From positions 1 through 7,819 of the forward strand of contig VXXH01000174.1 in the NCBI GenBank assembly GCA_009835515.1: a stretch of DNA of 7,819 nt, read 5' to 3'. Below are positions 1 to 6,943 of the stretch, one piece after another (position 1 is the stretch's first letter; each line of letters starts with the position of its first letter). The notes below the pieces were generated by a model. The model saw only the letters and a list, made by a program, of their open reading frames with translations, made no database searches and had not been told where the DNA came from. This stretch comes from Candidatus Poribacteria bacterium (GTDB lineage Bacteria; Poribacteria; WGA-4E; WGA-3G). The position numbers were made by a program, and so were the translations under genes.

Positions 1-1
1 G

Positions 2-442
2 AATTATAAAGGCGATGATCCAACTGAATTAGAGGCTGCAGAGACCGTCAAACGTCTCTGGGACGGACAAGAGAAGTTCATACTCAAACGCAACCGTGAC
101 GGACACCCCTTCAAGGAACATTTCACCGATGTCCGAGATATCGTGCAAGGATTGGTCTTAGGAATTGAGAAAGATGCCGCTGTCGGTGAAGAATTCACAC
201 TCGGTGGCAATGGCGTTTTCAAACACGAAGAGGTTATGCCATACCTATCTGAACGCTACGAGATGGATTTTGTTGATGTGAAACTCCCACAATCCCTCTA
301 TTTTGAATTTGATTTAAGCAAAATCAAAACGCTGTTAGACTTCACACCCCAGCACGATTTGGCAAGTATCCTTGATGCCGCAGAAGCGATGCGCCGCGGT
401 GAAGATGTCGGTATTATTCCGACAGGTGTTCGGTGGAGTTAA
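2..442 (+). CDS. NAD-dependent epimerase/dehydratase (extended SDR), C-terminal part
   Basis: The reading frame is open from the left edge to the TAA at 440-442, giving the last 146 residues of a protein whose start lies outside the window. The segment FTDVRDIVQGLVLGIEK followed by GEEFTLGGN matches the 'HV.D.v.a...a.e ... g..yniGg' block of extended short-chain dehydrogenases such as UDP-glucose 4-epimerase and other sugar-nucleotide epimerases or dehydratases. The later stretch FDLSKIKTLLDFTPQHDLA matches the family's 'd.ska...LGw.P...l' block near the C terminus, and the protein ends soon after it, as expected. The NAD-binding glycine motif and the YxxxK catalytic pair lie upstream and cannot be seen, so the substrate is not assignable. 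A GTG at 143 could be mistaken for a start, but family-like sequence continues upstream of it. Confidence 0.8.
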   Translation, partial: NYKGDDPTELEAAETVKRLWDGQEKFILKRNRDGHPFKEHFTDVRDIVQGLVLGIEKDAAVGEEFTLGGNGVFKHEEVMPYLSERYEMDFVDVKLPQSLYFEFDLSKIKTLLDFTPQHDLASILDAAEAMRRGEDVGIIPTGVRWS

Positions 443-465
443 TATCAATCTTCCTTCGCTTTTTC

Positions 466-495
466 TTGACAATGCCGCCAAAAATGGGTTAGACT
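466..495 (+). promoter_or_regulatory. sigma70-like promoter for the DUF1549/DUF1553 gene
   Basis: A perfect TTGACA (466-471) is followed after 18 bases by TAGACT (490-495), which matches four of six bases of the -10 consensus. This would start transcription near 502 and leave a leader of about 40 bases before the GTG at 544. The site lies in the 101-base gap after the epimerase stop codon, so the downstream gene probably has its own transcription start. The assignment rests on consensus matching only. Confidence 0.55.
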
Positions 496-529
496 CTTAA
501 GAAACATATTTGCCCCAAATTGTGTCCTT

Positions 530-534
530 GGAGG
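530..534 (+). promoter_or_regulatory. Shine-Dalgarno site fixing the GTG start at 544
   Basis: GGAGG lies nine bases before the GTG at 544. An in-frame TTG at 520 sits upstream of this site and has no comparable signal. The ribosome site therefore favours GTG 544, which also places the basic-hydrophobic export signal exactly at the N terminus. Confidence 0.7.
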
Positions 535-543
535 TTATCTACC

Positions 544-2196
544 GTGAAAAAATCCTTTGGAATTACTGCTCGTTCCGCAATCGTTCTGGTCGCTTTTGCT
601 TTCTTGACACTGAATTGCACTAAAGTTACGGTTGCCCCGACACGGCAAGTCTCATCAAGCACAAAACACCTCGACCGGCACATCAACGCTGTGCTGAAAA
701 GAAAGGATATTCAACCCTCAGAGATGTCAGAGGACACGGAGTTTTTACGTCGTGTTCATCTCGACCTGACAGGTAAAATCCCCACCCCCGAAGAAGTCTT
801 GAATTTTCTCAAGGACGGTTCTCCCAACAAACGCCAAAAGAAGATTGATCAATTGTTAGGAAGCGAGCCATACATTAACTATTGGACTGGATTGTGGGTA
901 AACTGGTTAATCGGCAGACGTGGTGATGGAGATGATCGGCGCATCGGATTAACAACTTGGGTACAGGACGCATTGACGAAAAATATACCATACAATCAGT
1001 TCGTTCAAGAACTCGTCGCGGCTGATGGTGAACTAAAAGACAACGGTGCTGGCAATTATATCATGCGCTATGATCGATCCCCAGCTGTTCTCACTTCGCA
1101 TAGTTCGCGACTCTTTTTAGGGTTACCTATGCAGTGTGCTGAATGCCACGACCATAAGACAGAAGCTTGGAGTCAAGCAGATTACTACGGTATTGCCGCC
1201 TTTTTTACTGGTATTGAGAGTGAACAGAAAGGATACATCCAAACAATGGATATGGCGGGTAATGAGAGACGGATGGAAAATTTTCTGATTACCAACAAAC
1301 CGAGGAAGTCTATGTGGGTGGAGAGAATGGACGCAGAAGTTTCCCCACGTTTCCTTGGCGGCACAGAATACAAAGGTTCACTCACTAAAAGGCGTGCGGC
1401 TCTCGCACAATGGATGACCGATAAATCAAACCCCTATTTCAGCCGGGCAATCGTAAACCGCATCTGGAAACACTTCATGGGACGCGCCTTTGTTGAACCT
1501 ATTGACGGATTCGGTGAAGAGAATCTACCCACTAACCCGGAAATGTTGAATTGGCTCGCCGAGGATCTCGTCATTTACGATTACGATCTGCAACACTTAA
1601 TGCAGACAATCCTTAATTCAGAAGCTTACCAGCGCACATCACAAACGAATAAGAGTAATAAAGATGACGAACTTTATTATTCACACGCGTACTTGAAACC
1701 GCTAAGTGCTGAGCAGTTCTTCTATTCGCTCCTGCAGGCGACTGGCTATGAAAGGCTTCAAGAGGTCAAAATGAAAGGCGCGAACAGGCAGGGCGGCGAG
1801 GACCGCAGGGGGATGCTACGCGAGCTTGAACAAAGGAAACGCGATCATCTCGAAAGGTTCCTGTTCCTACTTGATAACGGCGAAATGGAAGAGATCGAAG
1901 CTTTCAACGGAACCGTGCCACAGGCACTCATGATGATCAATGGGAACATGGTGAACGATAGCGCGACTCACGGAGAACGCGGCAGCTTCGTCAATTATGT
2001 CATGGAAAAATGGCGCCAACCTGCCGATCGACTGGAATATATCTATCTTAACATTCTCTCTCGGTTACCAACGGCTAAAGAGAAAACCTATTTTCAACGC
2101 TATATGGAACGAAGTCTCTACCGCAACAAAGACTTGGCTTACGAAGACCTCTATTGGGTTTTACTAAATTCAGCCGAATTTTCGCTTAATCATTAG
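544..2196 (+). CDS. DUF1549/DUF1553 (Planctomycete cytochrome-like) exported protein
   Basis: Starting at GTG 544, the product has 550 residues. It begins with a basic stretch and a hydrophobic segment (about residues 11-23) ending at Cys25. The sequence TLNC is a poor lipobox, so either a lipoprotein or an ordinary exported or anchored protein is possible. Residues about 44-225 match DUF1549 (PSCyt2): LRRVHLDLTGKIPTPEEV, then LGLPMQCAECHDHK, with a CxxCH motif at 198-202 of the kind that binds c-type heme, then QADYYGIAAFF. Residues about 281-545 match DUF1553 (PSD1): RRAALAQWM, SRAIVNRIWKHFMGRAFVEP, NPEMLNWLAEDL, and the closing LNSAEF.LNH. These domains are typical of Planctomycetes, Verrucomicrobia and Poribacteria. 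Their biochemical role is not settled; an electron-transfer or polysaccharide-related role outside the cytoplasm is often suggested. There is no N-terminal PSCyt1 domain, and the usual DUF1501 partner gene is absent downstream. Family assignment is firm; function is not. Confidence 0.92.
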   Translation: MKKSFGITARSAIVLVAFAFLTLNCTKVTVAPTRQVSSSTKHLDRHINAVLKRKDIQPSEMSEDTEFLRRVHLDLTGKIPTPEEVLNFLKDGSPNKRQKKIDQLLGSEPYINYWTGLWVNWLIGRRGDGDDRRIGLTTWVQDALTKNIPYNQFVQELVAADGELKDNGAGNYIMRYDRSPAVLTSHSSRLFLGLPMQCAECHDHKTEAWSQADYYGIAAFFTGIESEQKGYIQTMDMAGNERRMENFLITNKPRKSMWVERMDAEVSPRFLGGTEYKGSLTKRRAALAQWMTDKSNPYFSRAIVNRIWKHFMGRAFVEPIDGFGEENLPTNPEMLNWLAEDLVIYDYDLQHLMQTILNSEAYQRTSQTNKSNKDDELYYSHAYLKPLSAEQFFYSLLQATGYERLQEVKMKGANRQGGEDRRGMLRELEQRKRDHLERFLFLLDNGEMEEIEAFNGTVPQALMMINGNMVNDSATHGERGSFVNYVMEKWRQPADRLEYIYLNILSRLPTAKEKTYFQRYMERSLYRNKDLAYEDLYWVLLNSAEFSLNH

Positions 2197-2298
2197 TTCG
2201 CACAACTAACGGTTTCCTATACTACGGGGGAAGGCACGAGAGACGCATAGCTTAACAGCCTATGCTACATGAAATACAAATAATTGGAGGATTCTATT
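2197..2298 (+). promoter_or_regulatory. Intergenic leader with -10-like box, small hairpin and ribosome site
   Basis: This gap separates the DUF1553 gene from the LamG-like gene. It contains TATACT (2218-2223), a five-of-six match to a -10 box, but no convincing -35 box at the right distance. A six-base inverted repeat follows (GCATAG 2245-2250 with CTATGC 2260-2265, nine-base loop) without a T-run, so it is not a clear terminator. GGAGG at 2286-2290 is a good Shine-Dalgarno sequence eight bases before the ATG at 2299. A separate promoter here is possible but weakly supported; the ribosome site is solid. Confidence 0.4.
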
Positions 2299-3021
2299 AT
2301 GAACAGACGTAACCTGTTCATTGCTATCTGCGGTATCACGCTCGGCATCGCTGCGATTGCGATGTCGCAAACCTATTTTGAAGATAATTTTGATGACCCA
2401 AAGGAATCTGAAAAAAAATGTGTCGCTCTCTTTGGCGATTGGGAACTCAAGGCTGATGAATATCATCAACTCCAAAATACACCCAACTGCATGAGTGTCG
2501 TCGCTGACGAATTCTGGGATGACGAGTGGAATGACTATACCTTTGAGGTGAGAGGGAGTAAAATCAGTGGTGCTGAAGGCTTCCTGATTATGTTCCGGTG
2601 CCAAGGCTTGATGCAACCTCGTGGTCAAGCACTTGAAGACCATCCGCCACGCATGGAGAAACTCAAACCTTCATTGGAATACTGGTGGAACCTCGGCGGT
2701 TGGGGAAACACACGCTCGCAAGTTGAATCCTGGGGCGGTAAAGGTGGTGCCAATAGTAATCACACTATAGAAGATGATGACTGGTATAGCATCAAGATTG
2801 TCAATGAACCCGGTAGTTACACGCTCTTCCTCAACGATGAAGAAGTCGCGCAGGTGGACGATGACACCGAGAATGGTGTCGGGAGAGTCGGGCTTGCAAC
2901 TTGGAGCACGGTTGCGAAGTATGACGATGTCTTGGTTTATGGACCGGATGGTCCTTCGTTACCAGTTGATGCGAAAAGCAAACTCGCGACGACTTGGGCA
3001 CATCTGAAATCTGCAAAATAG
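2299..3021 (+). CDS. Secreted concanavalin A-like (LamG/DUF1080-type) domain protein
   Basis: The 240-residue product starts at ATG 2299, eight bases after GGAGG. Residues 1-23 form a classic signal peptide: basic NRR, then a hydrophobic core, then A-M-S before Gln24. The mature protein opens with FEDNFDDP and ends in a beta-rich block (VGRVGLATWSTVAKYDDVLV), the pattern of concanavalin A-like jelly-roll domains such as LamG or the DUF1080 / family-16-type fold. The central WWNLGGWGNTR (129-139) resembles a conserved segment I recall from sugar-binding domains attached to alpha-L-arabinofuranosidases. No catalytic glycosidase motif (such as the ExDxxE of true GH16 enzymes) is visible, so a carbohydrate-binding or surface role is more likely than hydrolysis. 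It lies 102 bases after the DUF1553 gene on the same strand and is followed by a strong hairpin. Fold and export are well supported; the ligand is unknown. Confidence 0.8.
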   Translation: MNRRNLFIAICGITLGIAAIAMSQTYFEDNFDDPKESEKKCVALFGDWELKADEYHQLQNTPNCMSVVADEFWDDEWNDYTFEVRGSKISGAEGFLIMFRCQGLMQPRGQALEDHPPRMEKLKPSLEYWWNLGGWGNTRSQVESWGGKGGANSNHTIEDDDWYSIKIVNEPGSYTLFLNDEEVAQVDDDTENGVGRVGLATWSTVAKYDDVLVYGPDGPSLPVDAKSKLATTWAHLKSAK

Positions 3022-3041
3022 AGTTTGAACACTGCTCATAA

Positions 3042-3081
3042 CATAAAGCGCGAGGTCTCGCTGCCTCGCGCTCCGTTTATG
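3042..3081 (+). terminator. Strong hairpin after the LamG-like gene, close to the dehydrogenase start
   Basis: GCGCGAGG (3048-3055) pairs perfectly with CCTCGCGC (3064-3071) around an eight-base loop. CATAAA (3042-3047) can also pair with TTTATG (3076-3081), extending the stem by six pairs beyond a four-base bulge (3072-3075). The structure begins 20 bases after the stop of the LamG-like gene, so it could end or stabilise that transcript. A T-run directly after the stem is missing on either strand, so a simple rho-independent terminator is not fully supported. It ends only 13 bases before the start of the next gene and could equally influence that gene's translation. Confidence 0.5.
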
Positions 3082-3094
3082 CAAAAAATTTCAA

Positions 3095-4264
3095 ATGCAA
3101 AACTATTTTTCTCCCCCACGAATTGAATTTGGCGACGGTGCCATTCAAAACTTAGGTGAACATGTCAAGGCGTTTGATGGCAAAAAGCCTCTGGTGGTAA
3201 CCGATGCCGGTATTATTAACGCTGGTATTCTTGAGAAAGCGATAGAGGCATTGGACGCAATCGGTTTGACGCATGCCGTTTATTCAGATATTGAACCGAA
3301 TCCCACAGACATTAGCATCACCCAGGGTGTGGAAGTCTACAAAGCCGAAGTCTGTGATGTCGTCATCGCTGTCGGTGGGGGTAGCGTCATGGATGCCGCC
3401 AAAGCCGTCCGCCTCTTGACAACCCATGAACCCCCTTTAGAACCGTACTACGCTGATGTTGGCGGACTTGAACGGATTCGCGGTGATATGCCGCCACTCA
3501 TCTGTGTCCCGACAACGGCTGGCACCGGTAGTGAAGTCTCACAGGGTTCGATCATTACGGATACATCGTTCAATACAACTGACCGCTGGCGCAAGCGAGC
3601 AATCGTTACGCCGTTCAACATGTCGAACATAGCACTCCTGGATCCCGGGATAACGGTCGGCATGCCACCGGCACTCACTGCTGCCACGGGTATGGATGCC
3701 ATTACGCACGGTATTGAGGCGTATGTTGCGACGAAGTATCACCCGATTGCTGAAGGGGTCGCATTGCAGGCACTCAGAATGTTGAGTGCGAATATCGAAA
3801 AAGTCTATCAGGATGGTGGAGATGTAACGGCGCGCGGCGAAATGCTCTTGGGGTCGTGCATGGCGGCGTTTTCATTCCAGAAAGGTCTCGGTGCTGTCCA
3901 TTCTCTGGCGCACCAACTTTCCACGGATGCCCCAATCCCACACGGTGTAGCGAACGCTATTCTGCTCCCACCTGTCATGGAATTTAACTTTTCCCACGCA
4001 ACGGAGAAATACGCCGAGATCGCGCGTGCTTTGGGCATAGACACCAGCAGCATGGATAACAGTGAAGCGGGGAATGCTGCTATTGATAAGATTCGGGCAT
4101 TCAATACGGAATTAAAGATGCCGGTGGGTCTCGGAGCTGCGGGTTTAGATGAAAAGAAGATTCCAAAACTCGGCACAGATGCGATGCTCGATCACTGCCA
4201 CAAATTCAATCCGAGAGTGTGTACAGAAAAAGATATGGTAGCGTTATTTGAAGCGGCGTTTTAA
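3095..4264 (+). CDS. Iron-containing (type III) alcohol dehydrogenase
   Basis: The 389-residue protein has normal length for the family that oxidises or reduces short-chain alcohols and aldehydes with NAD(P)(H). It begins in the usual way with FSPPRIEFGDGAIQNL. GGGSVMDAAKAV (94-105) is the nucleotide-binding loop, followed by PTTAGTGSEV (139-148). The metal-binding set is complete: Asp201 and His205 in GMDAITHGIEAY, His269 in GAVHSLAH, and His283 in IPHG. The 14-residue spacing of the last two histidines matches FucO (263 and 277), and His273 corresponds to the additional conserved active-site histidine. Lactaldehyde reductase, 1,3-propanediol dehydrogenase and general alcohol dehydrogenase are all possible; sequence alone does not decide. 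No Shine-Dalgarno sequence precedes the ATG: the preceding 13 bases are CAAAAAATTTCAA, directly after a hairpin. It ends tail to tail with the minus-strand propeller gene, sharing four bases. Confidence 0.93.
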   Translation: MQNYFSPPRIEFGDGAIQNLGEHVKAFDGKKPLVVTDAGIINAGILEKAIEALDAIGLTHAVYSDIEPNPTDISITQGVEVYKAEVCDVVIAVGGGSVMDAAKAVRLLTTHEPPLEPYYADVGGLERIRGDMPPLICVPTTAGTGSEVSQGSIITDTSFNTTDRWRKRAIVTPFNMSNIALLDPGITVGMPPALTAATGMDAITHGIEAYVATKYHPIAEGVALQALRMLSANIEKVYQDGGDVTARGEMLLGSCMAAFSFQKGLGAVHSLAHQLSTDAPIPHGVANAILLPPVMEFNFSHATEKYAEIARALGIDTSSMDNSEAGNAAIDKIRAFNTELKMPVGLGAAGLDEKKIPKLGTDAMLDHCHKFNPRVCTEKDMVALFEAAF

Positions 4265-6468
4265 GGCAAGTCAATCGGCACAATCCACGCCTGCGTTAGT
4301 GCCGGTTTATACGCGTTATCGCGCAGATAATCTGACGTTTGCCACAAGCAGAGATGCCCGCCATCTGGTGTCCAGACGACGGATGTCAGTTTCATCGCGG
4401 TTCTGGCGATAGGAGACTTCTTACCGCTCTCAAGGTCATACACCCAGACTTTCCAGCGGATGCCTTCGCAGTCCTCTCGTTCCAGATATGCTAACTGTTT
4501 TCCTGTCGGTGACCAAGCAGGCGACGTGTGTTTCAATATCTGGCTCTGCGTCAATGCCGGTGCCGACGCTGATATGTGTAACTGTTTATCAATTCGCTGA
4601 CCGGGACGATTGCTACCGGATAGCACATAAGCCAACAGTGTCCCATCCGCCGACCAATTCAACCGATGCACCTGTTGATGCTGTGTTTGAATCTCTTTCA
4701 AGCGTTCACCTTCTATATCCTGGATACGGATACCCACATATTTTGCGTTGTTCACACCAAAAGCGACGCGTGTGCCATCAGGTGCCCAAGATGGGGCGGG
4801 AAGATAGGTGTAGGTGCGTTGTCGGCGTTCAATCGGCACACGCGCAATCGCACGTAAACCGCTGCCATCGCTATTGATACGGTAGATAACATCCATCTCC
4901 TTTTCGCGCCTTCTAAAGACCAAGCGGTTTGAGGTCGGTGCCCAAGCGGGACCCTCGCCACGAACTAACTGTTTAATCCGTCCGAACTGCCAATCCATTG
5001 TATAGATACGGCGTTCGCCCTCTTCGTCAACCTCAAATGCCAAGAGTCTGTTGTCCAATGACCAAGAGACATGCGGATTATAGAATTGCCCGGTCAGCAG
5101 TTTTCGCACCTGTTCGCCTTTCCGATCCATAATCCACAATTCGTTCGCATGCCAATATCTACTGCCGACGTCATTCCTTCTCAGAAATGCAAGAAGTTCT
5201 CCATCCGGGCTCCAGCGCGGAAACTCCGCACCTTCAACCAATTCTATCCTACGCGGCGGTGCAGTTGGTAGACCCCGCTTACGACTAAACGTTGTGTTGA
5301 ACATGATACCGTCAGTCTCTTCAAATTCTCCAAAAGCAAACTTATCCATCCAGCCCCGGACACCGTTCGGAAGTTCGACCTCATACCAACCCTCCGAAGT
5401 TTGCGCGATCGGCAAACGCACCCCATCGTTGAGGTTTAACAACACAGACATGCCTTCTTTATTCGCGTAAACCGGTGCCGTGTCATGCACCACAACACCC
5501 GTCCGACGCGTGTCCGTCTCACGATTCCTGCTGGCAAGGTTTGTAACCTCACTTGCGTTGGTAAACGCATAGATGCTACCATCGCCGGATGCAGCATAGA
5601 GGATACCGTCAGAGATAGCAGGCGCAGCTTCAATAAAACCTCCGAGTTGGTAGGTCCAAATTTGTGTCTGTGATGCCATGTCAAAGGCATGAAGTTGCCC
5701 GTCGCGTGCGCCAATATAGACGGTGCCATTTGCTGTTACGGGATAACTTTCACTGCCTGCTGTCTCACCTCGCCACACCTTCGCATTGTGTTCCGGGGAG
5801 ACCGGACGGAACACCCCATTTGCACATCCGTATTCAATACCACCGATCTGGATTGTCTTATCACGCCTTGATTCAAGCGTCCCTGTCCGCGCGTTCAGCA
5901 CATAGATTGTTGACCGAAACGCGCCAACATAAACCCTGTTATCCGTCACAATTGGAGGCGCGTCCATCCAATTTTTCGATTTGAATTCCCACAGTTTTTC
6001 GCCTGTTTTTGCGTTTAATGCATAGACTTTATTGTTCCGAGCACTGAAGTAGACCTGATCTCCGAACACTGCAGCAGAATAGCGGATAGCATCTCCGGCA
6101 TCGAACACCCATTTAACACCCCACTGCTTCGCATCCAGTGCATACAACTTGCCATCGGTCGAGCCGATATATAAAATGCCGTTCGCTATCACTGGGGAAG
6201 CATAGAGGGGACCGCCGGTCTTGAATTTCCACAGCAATTTTAGTGGCGGTGCGAGGCTTTTATCCGGGCTAATTCCCGAAAAGCCTAAATCGTACATGAA
6301 TGTATGCCAATCTTCAGCGCGAGGCGGCGTGACGGGTTCCATCGCGTCAGAGGACACAGGCTGTTGGCTCGTCGGCTGCTGTGCCTGCTGCTTTTGTTGT
6401 GAGTCACACCCCCACAAAAGTAGGAGTACGAGTAGGACTAAGACTTTTTTTCTGTTCCAGTGACGCAC
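4261..6468 (-). CDS. Lipoprotein with PQQ-like propeller, SH3-like domain and PD40/TolB-like propeller
   Basis: The 735-residue product starts at a GTG (6466-6468), preceded by AAAGGG six to eleven bases upstream. Residues 1-20 are a lipoprotein signal, basic then leucine-rich, ending in LWGC with Cys21. Asp22 follows; in Enterobacteria Asp at +2 holds lipoproteins in the inner membrane, which may not transfer to this lineage. A Gln/Ser/Pro-rich linker runs to about 50. Residues about 72-305 contain five clear PQQ-type propeller repeats of the kind 'ANGILYIGSTDGKLYALDA', with a degenerate region near 200-240. Residues about 323-380 look like a bacterial SH3 domain (GWYEVELPNGVRGWM). Residues about 408-735 hold seven PD40/WD40-like repeats with xW[ST/A]P.G..LA[FY] cores at Trp419, 469, 509, 561, 605, 652 and 699. 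No enzymatic residues are apparent, so a binding or scaffold role at the cell envelope is likely. It is convergent with the dehydrogenase gene and probably separately transcribed. Confidence 0.85.
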   Translation of the reverse strand: MRHWNRKKVLVLLVLLLLWGCDSQQKQQAQQPTSQQPVSSDAMEPVTPPRAEDWHTFMYDLGFSGISPDKSLAPPLKLLWKFKTGGPLYASPVIANGILYIGSTDGKLYALDAKQWGVKWVFDAGDAIRYSAAVFGDQVYFSARNNKVYALNAKTGEKLWEFKSKNWMDAPPIVTDNRVYVGAFRSTIYVLNARTGTLESRRDKTIQIGGIEYGCANGVFRPVSPEHNAKVWRGETAGSESYPVTANGTVYIGARDGQLHAFDMASQTQIWTYQLGGFIEAAPAISDGILYAASGDGSIYAFTNASEVTNLASRNRETDTRRTGVVVHDTAPVYANKEGMSVLLNLNDGVRLPIAQTSEGWYEVELPNGVRGWMDKFAFGEFEETDGIMFNTTFSRKRGLPTAPPRRIELVEGAEFPRWSPDGELLAFLRRNDVGSRYWHANELWIMDRKGEQVRKLLTGQFYNPHVSWSLDNRLLAFEVDEEGERRIYTMDWQFGRIKQLVRGEGPAWAPTSNRLVFRRREKEMDVIYRINSDGSGLRAIARVPIERRQRTYTYLPAPSWAPDGTRVAFGVNNAKYVGIRIQDIEGERLKEIQTQHQQVHRLNWSADGTLLAYVLSGSNRPGQRIDKQLHISASAPALTQSQILKHTSPAWSPTGKQLAYLEREDCEGIRWKVWVYDLESGKKSPIARTAMKLTSVVWTPDGGHLCLWQTSDYLRDNAYKPALTQAWIVPIDLP

Positions 6469-6646
6469 GTTGACCCTTTCGTTAAGAGCTTGGTCGAAAA
6501 ATTGAGGCTATAGGAGAAGCGTAGTTTGAGATTGTTAGCACATTTTATTCCCTATTAGATTACCATATTATTCAGTAGTATGCAACTGAAATCCTGATTT
6601 TCCAGAGCCATTCAATTGAGGGCTGCATTACAGGTTTCTCTTTTTT
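6469..6646. other. AT-rich intergenic stretch between the propeller gene and the repeats
   Basis: No gene is supported here on either strand. The part next to 6468 must hold the promoter and leader of the minus-strand propeller gene. On the minus strand TTGCAT followed after 17 bases by TAATCT is the nearest candidate, but the match is too poor to call. TTACAGG (6628-6634) is the reverse complement of the CCTGTAA core in both downstream repeats and could pair with either. Confidence 0.4.
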
Positions 6647-6672
6647 AGTCCTGTAAGGACGGCATGTTTATA
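6647..6672 (+). repeat. 26-base hairpin repeat, copy 1
   Basis: The unit contains a small stem-loop, GTCC (6648-6651), loop TGTAA, GGAC (6657-6660), followed by GGCATGTTTATA. It matches copy 2, exactly 50 bases downstream, at 22 of 26 positions. All four differences lie in the stem, as two compensated base pairs. The element resembles short dispersed repeats I recall from Poribacteria, which is memory and not a search result. Confidence 0.75.
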
Positions 6673-6696
6673 GAAACGCGTGCCTCAACCCTCTTG

Positions 6697-6722
6697 AACC
6701 CTGTAAGGGTGGCATGTTTATA
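6697..6722 (+). repeat. 26-base hairpin repeat, copy 2
   Basis: This copy has stem ACCC (6698-6701), loop TGTAA and GGGT (6707-6710), then the same GGCATGTTTATA tail as copy 1. Its last base is the A of the ATG that opens the small ORF at 6722, and its loop supplies an in-frame TAA (6704-6706) just upstream of that ORF. The 24 bases between the copies show no repeat of their own. Confidence 0.75.
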
Positions 6723-6943
6723 TGGAGTCAGAGCTGATTGCTGATTGTCTCAAACCGAAAACCGAATGCTCCTGTGATTTTCCGTTGACCCTTGAGCCAG
6801 GCGCGAATTATAACATTGGATTTACGTATGTTAGCGGCTTACCACCTGCGACGGGATTTGATATTGAATGGATAGCGATACTCGGCAATGGTCTAAGTAG
6901 TAATGCCCGTCCACCTACTCTAATAACTCGGCAACGTTTCTAA
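6722..6943 (+). pseudogene. Doubtful 73-codon ORF, possibly a 3' gene remnant
   Basis: The ORF encodes 73 residues with no good Shine-Dalgarno sequence; a GGGTGG inside the repeat is the nearest candidate. The translation includes CDFPLTLEPGANYNIGF and ends its ordered part with IAILGNG, a beta-rich pattern loosely like the Ig-like or choice-of-anchor domains found in large secreted proteins ('lpltL.PG....v.ft ... GnG'). There is no signal peptide. An in-frame TAA sits inside the repeat immediately upstream, so it may be the tail of a larger gene cut off by repeat insertion. Its end overlaps the minus-strand metallopeptidase gene by 24 bases. It could also be a chance ORF. I do not recognise the family. 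Confidence 0.3.

Noticed and set aside
520..543. TTG at 520 as start of the DUF1549/DUF1553 gene
   Set aside because: The GGAGG at 530-534 is downstream of it and correctly spaced for GTG 544, and the extra eight residues would precede the export signal without purpose.
601..630. Second TTGACA near 605 as an internal promoter
   Set aside because: It lies in the signal-peptide coding region and has no convincing -10 box at the right distance.
2260..2643. 127-codon minus-strand ORF over the start of the LamG-like gene
   Set aside because: The plus strand has a ribosome site, signal peptide and domain-like sequence; the minus frame has none of these.
4488..4877. 129-codon plus-strand ORF opposite the propeller gene
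   Set aside because: It is antisense to a strongly supported coding region, has no family-like motif, and its translation is Cys/His-rich noise typical of a shadow frame.
6647..6722. Possible minimal CRISPR array (26-base repeats, 24-base spacer)
   Set aside because: Only two copies and one spacer are present, the copies differ at four positions, and no cas gene is nearby. A hairpin repeat family explains it better.
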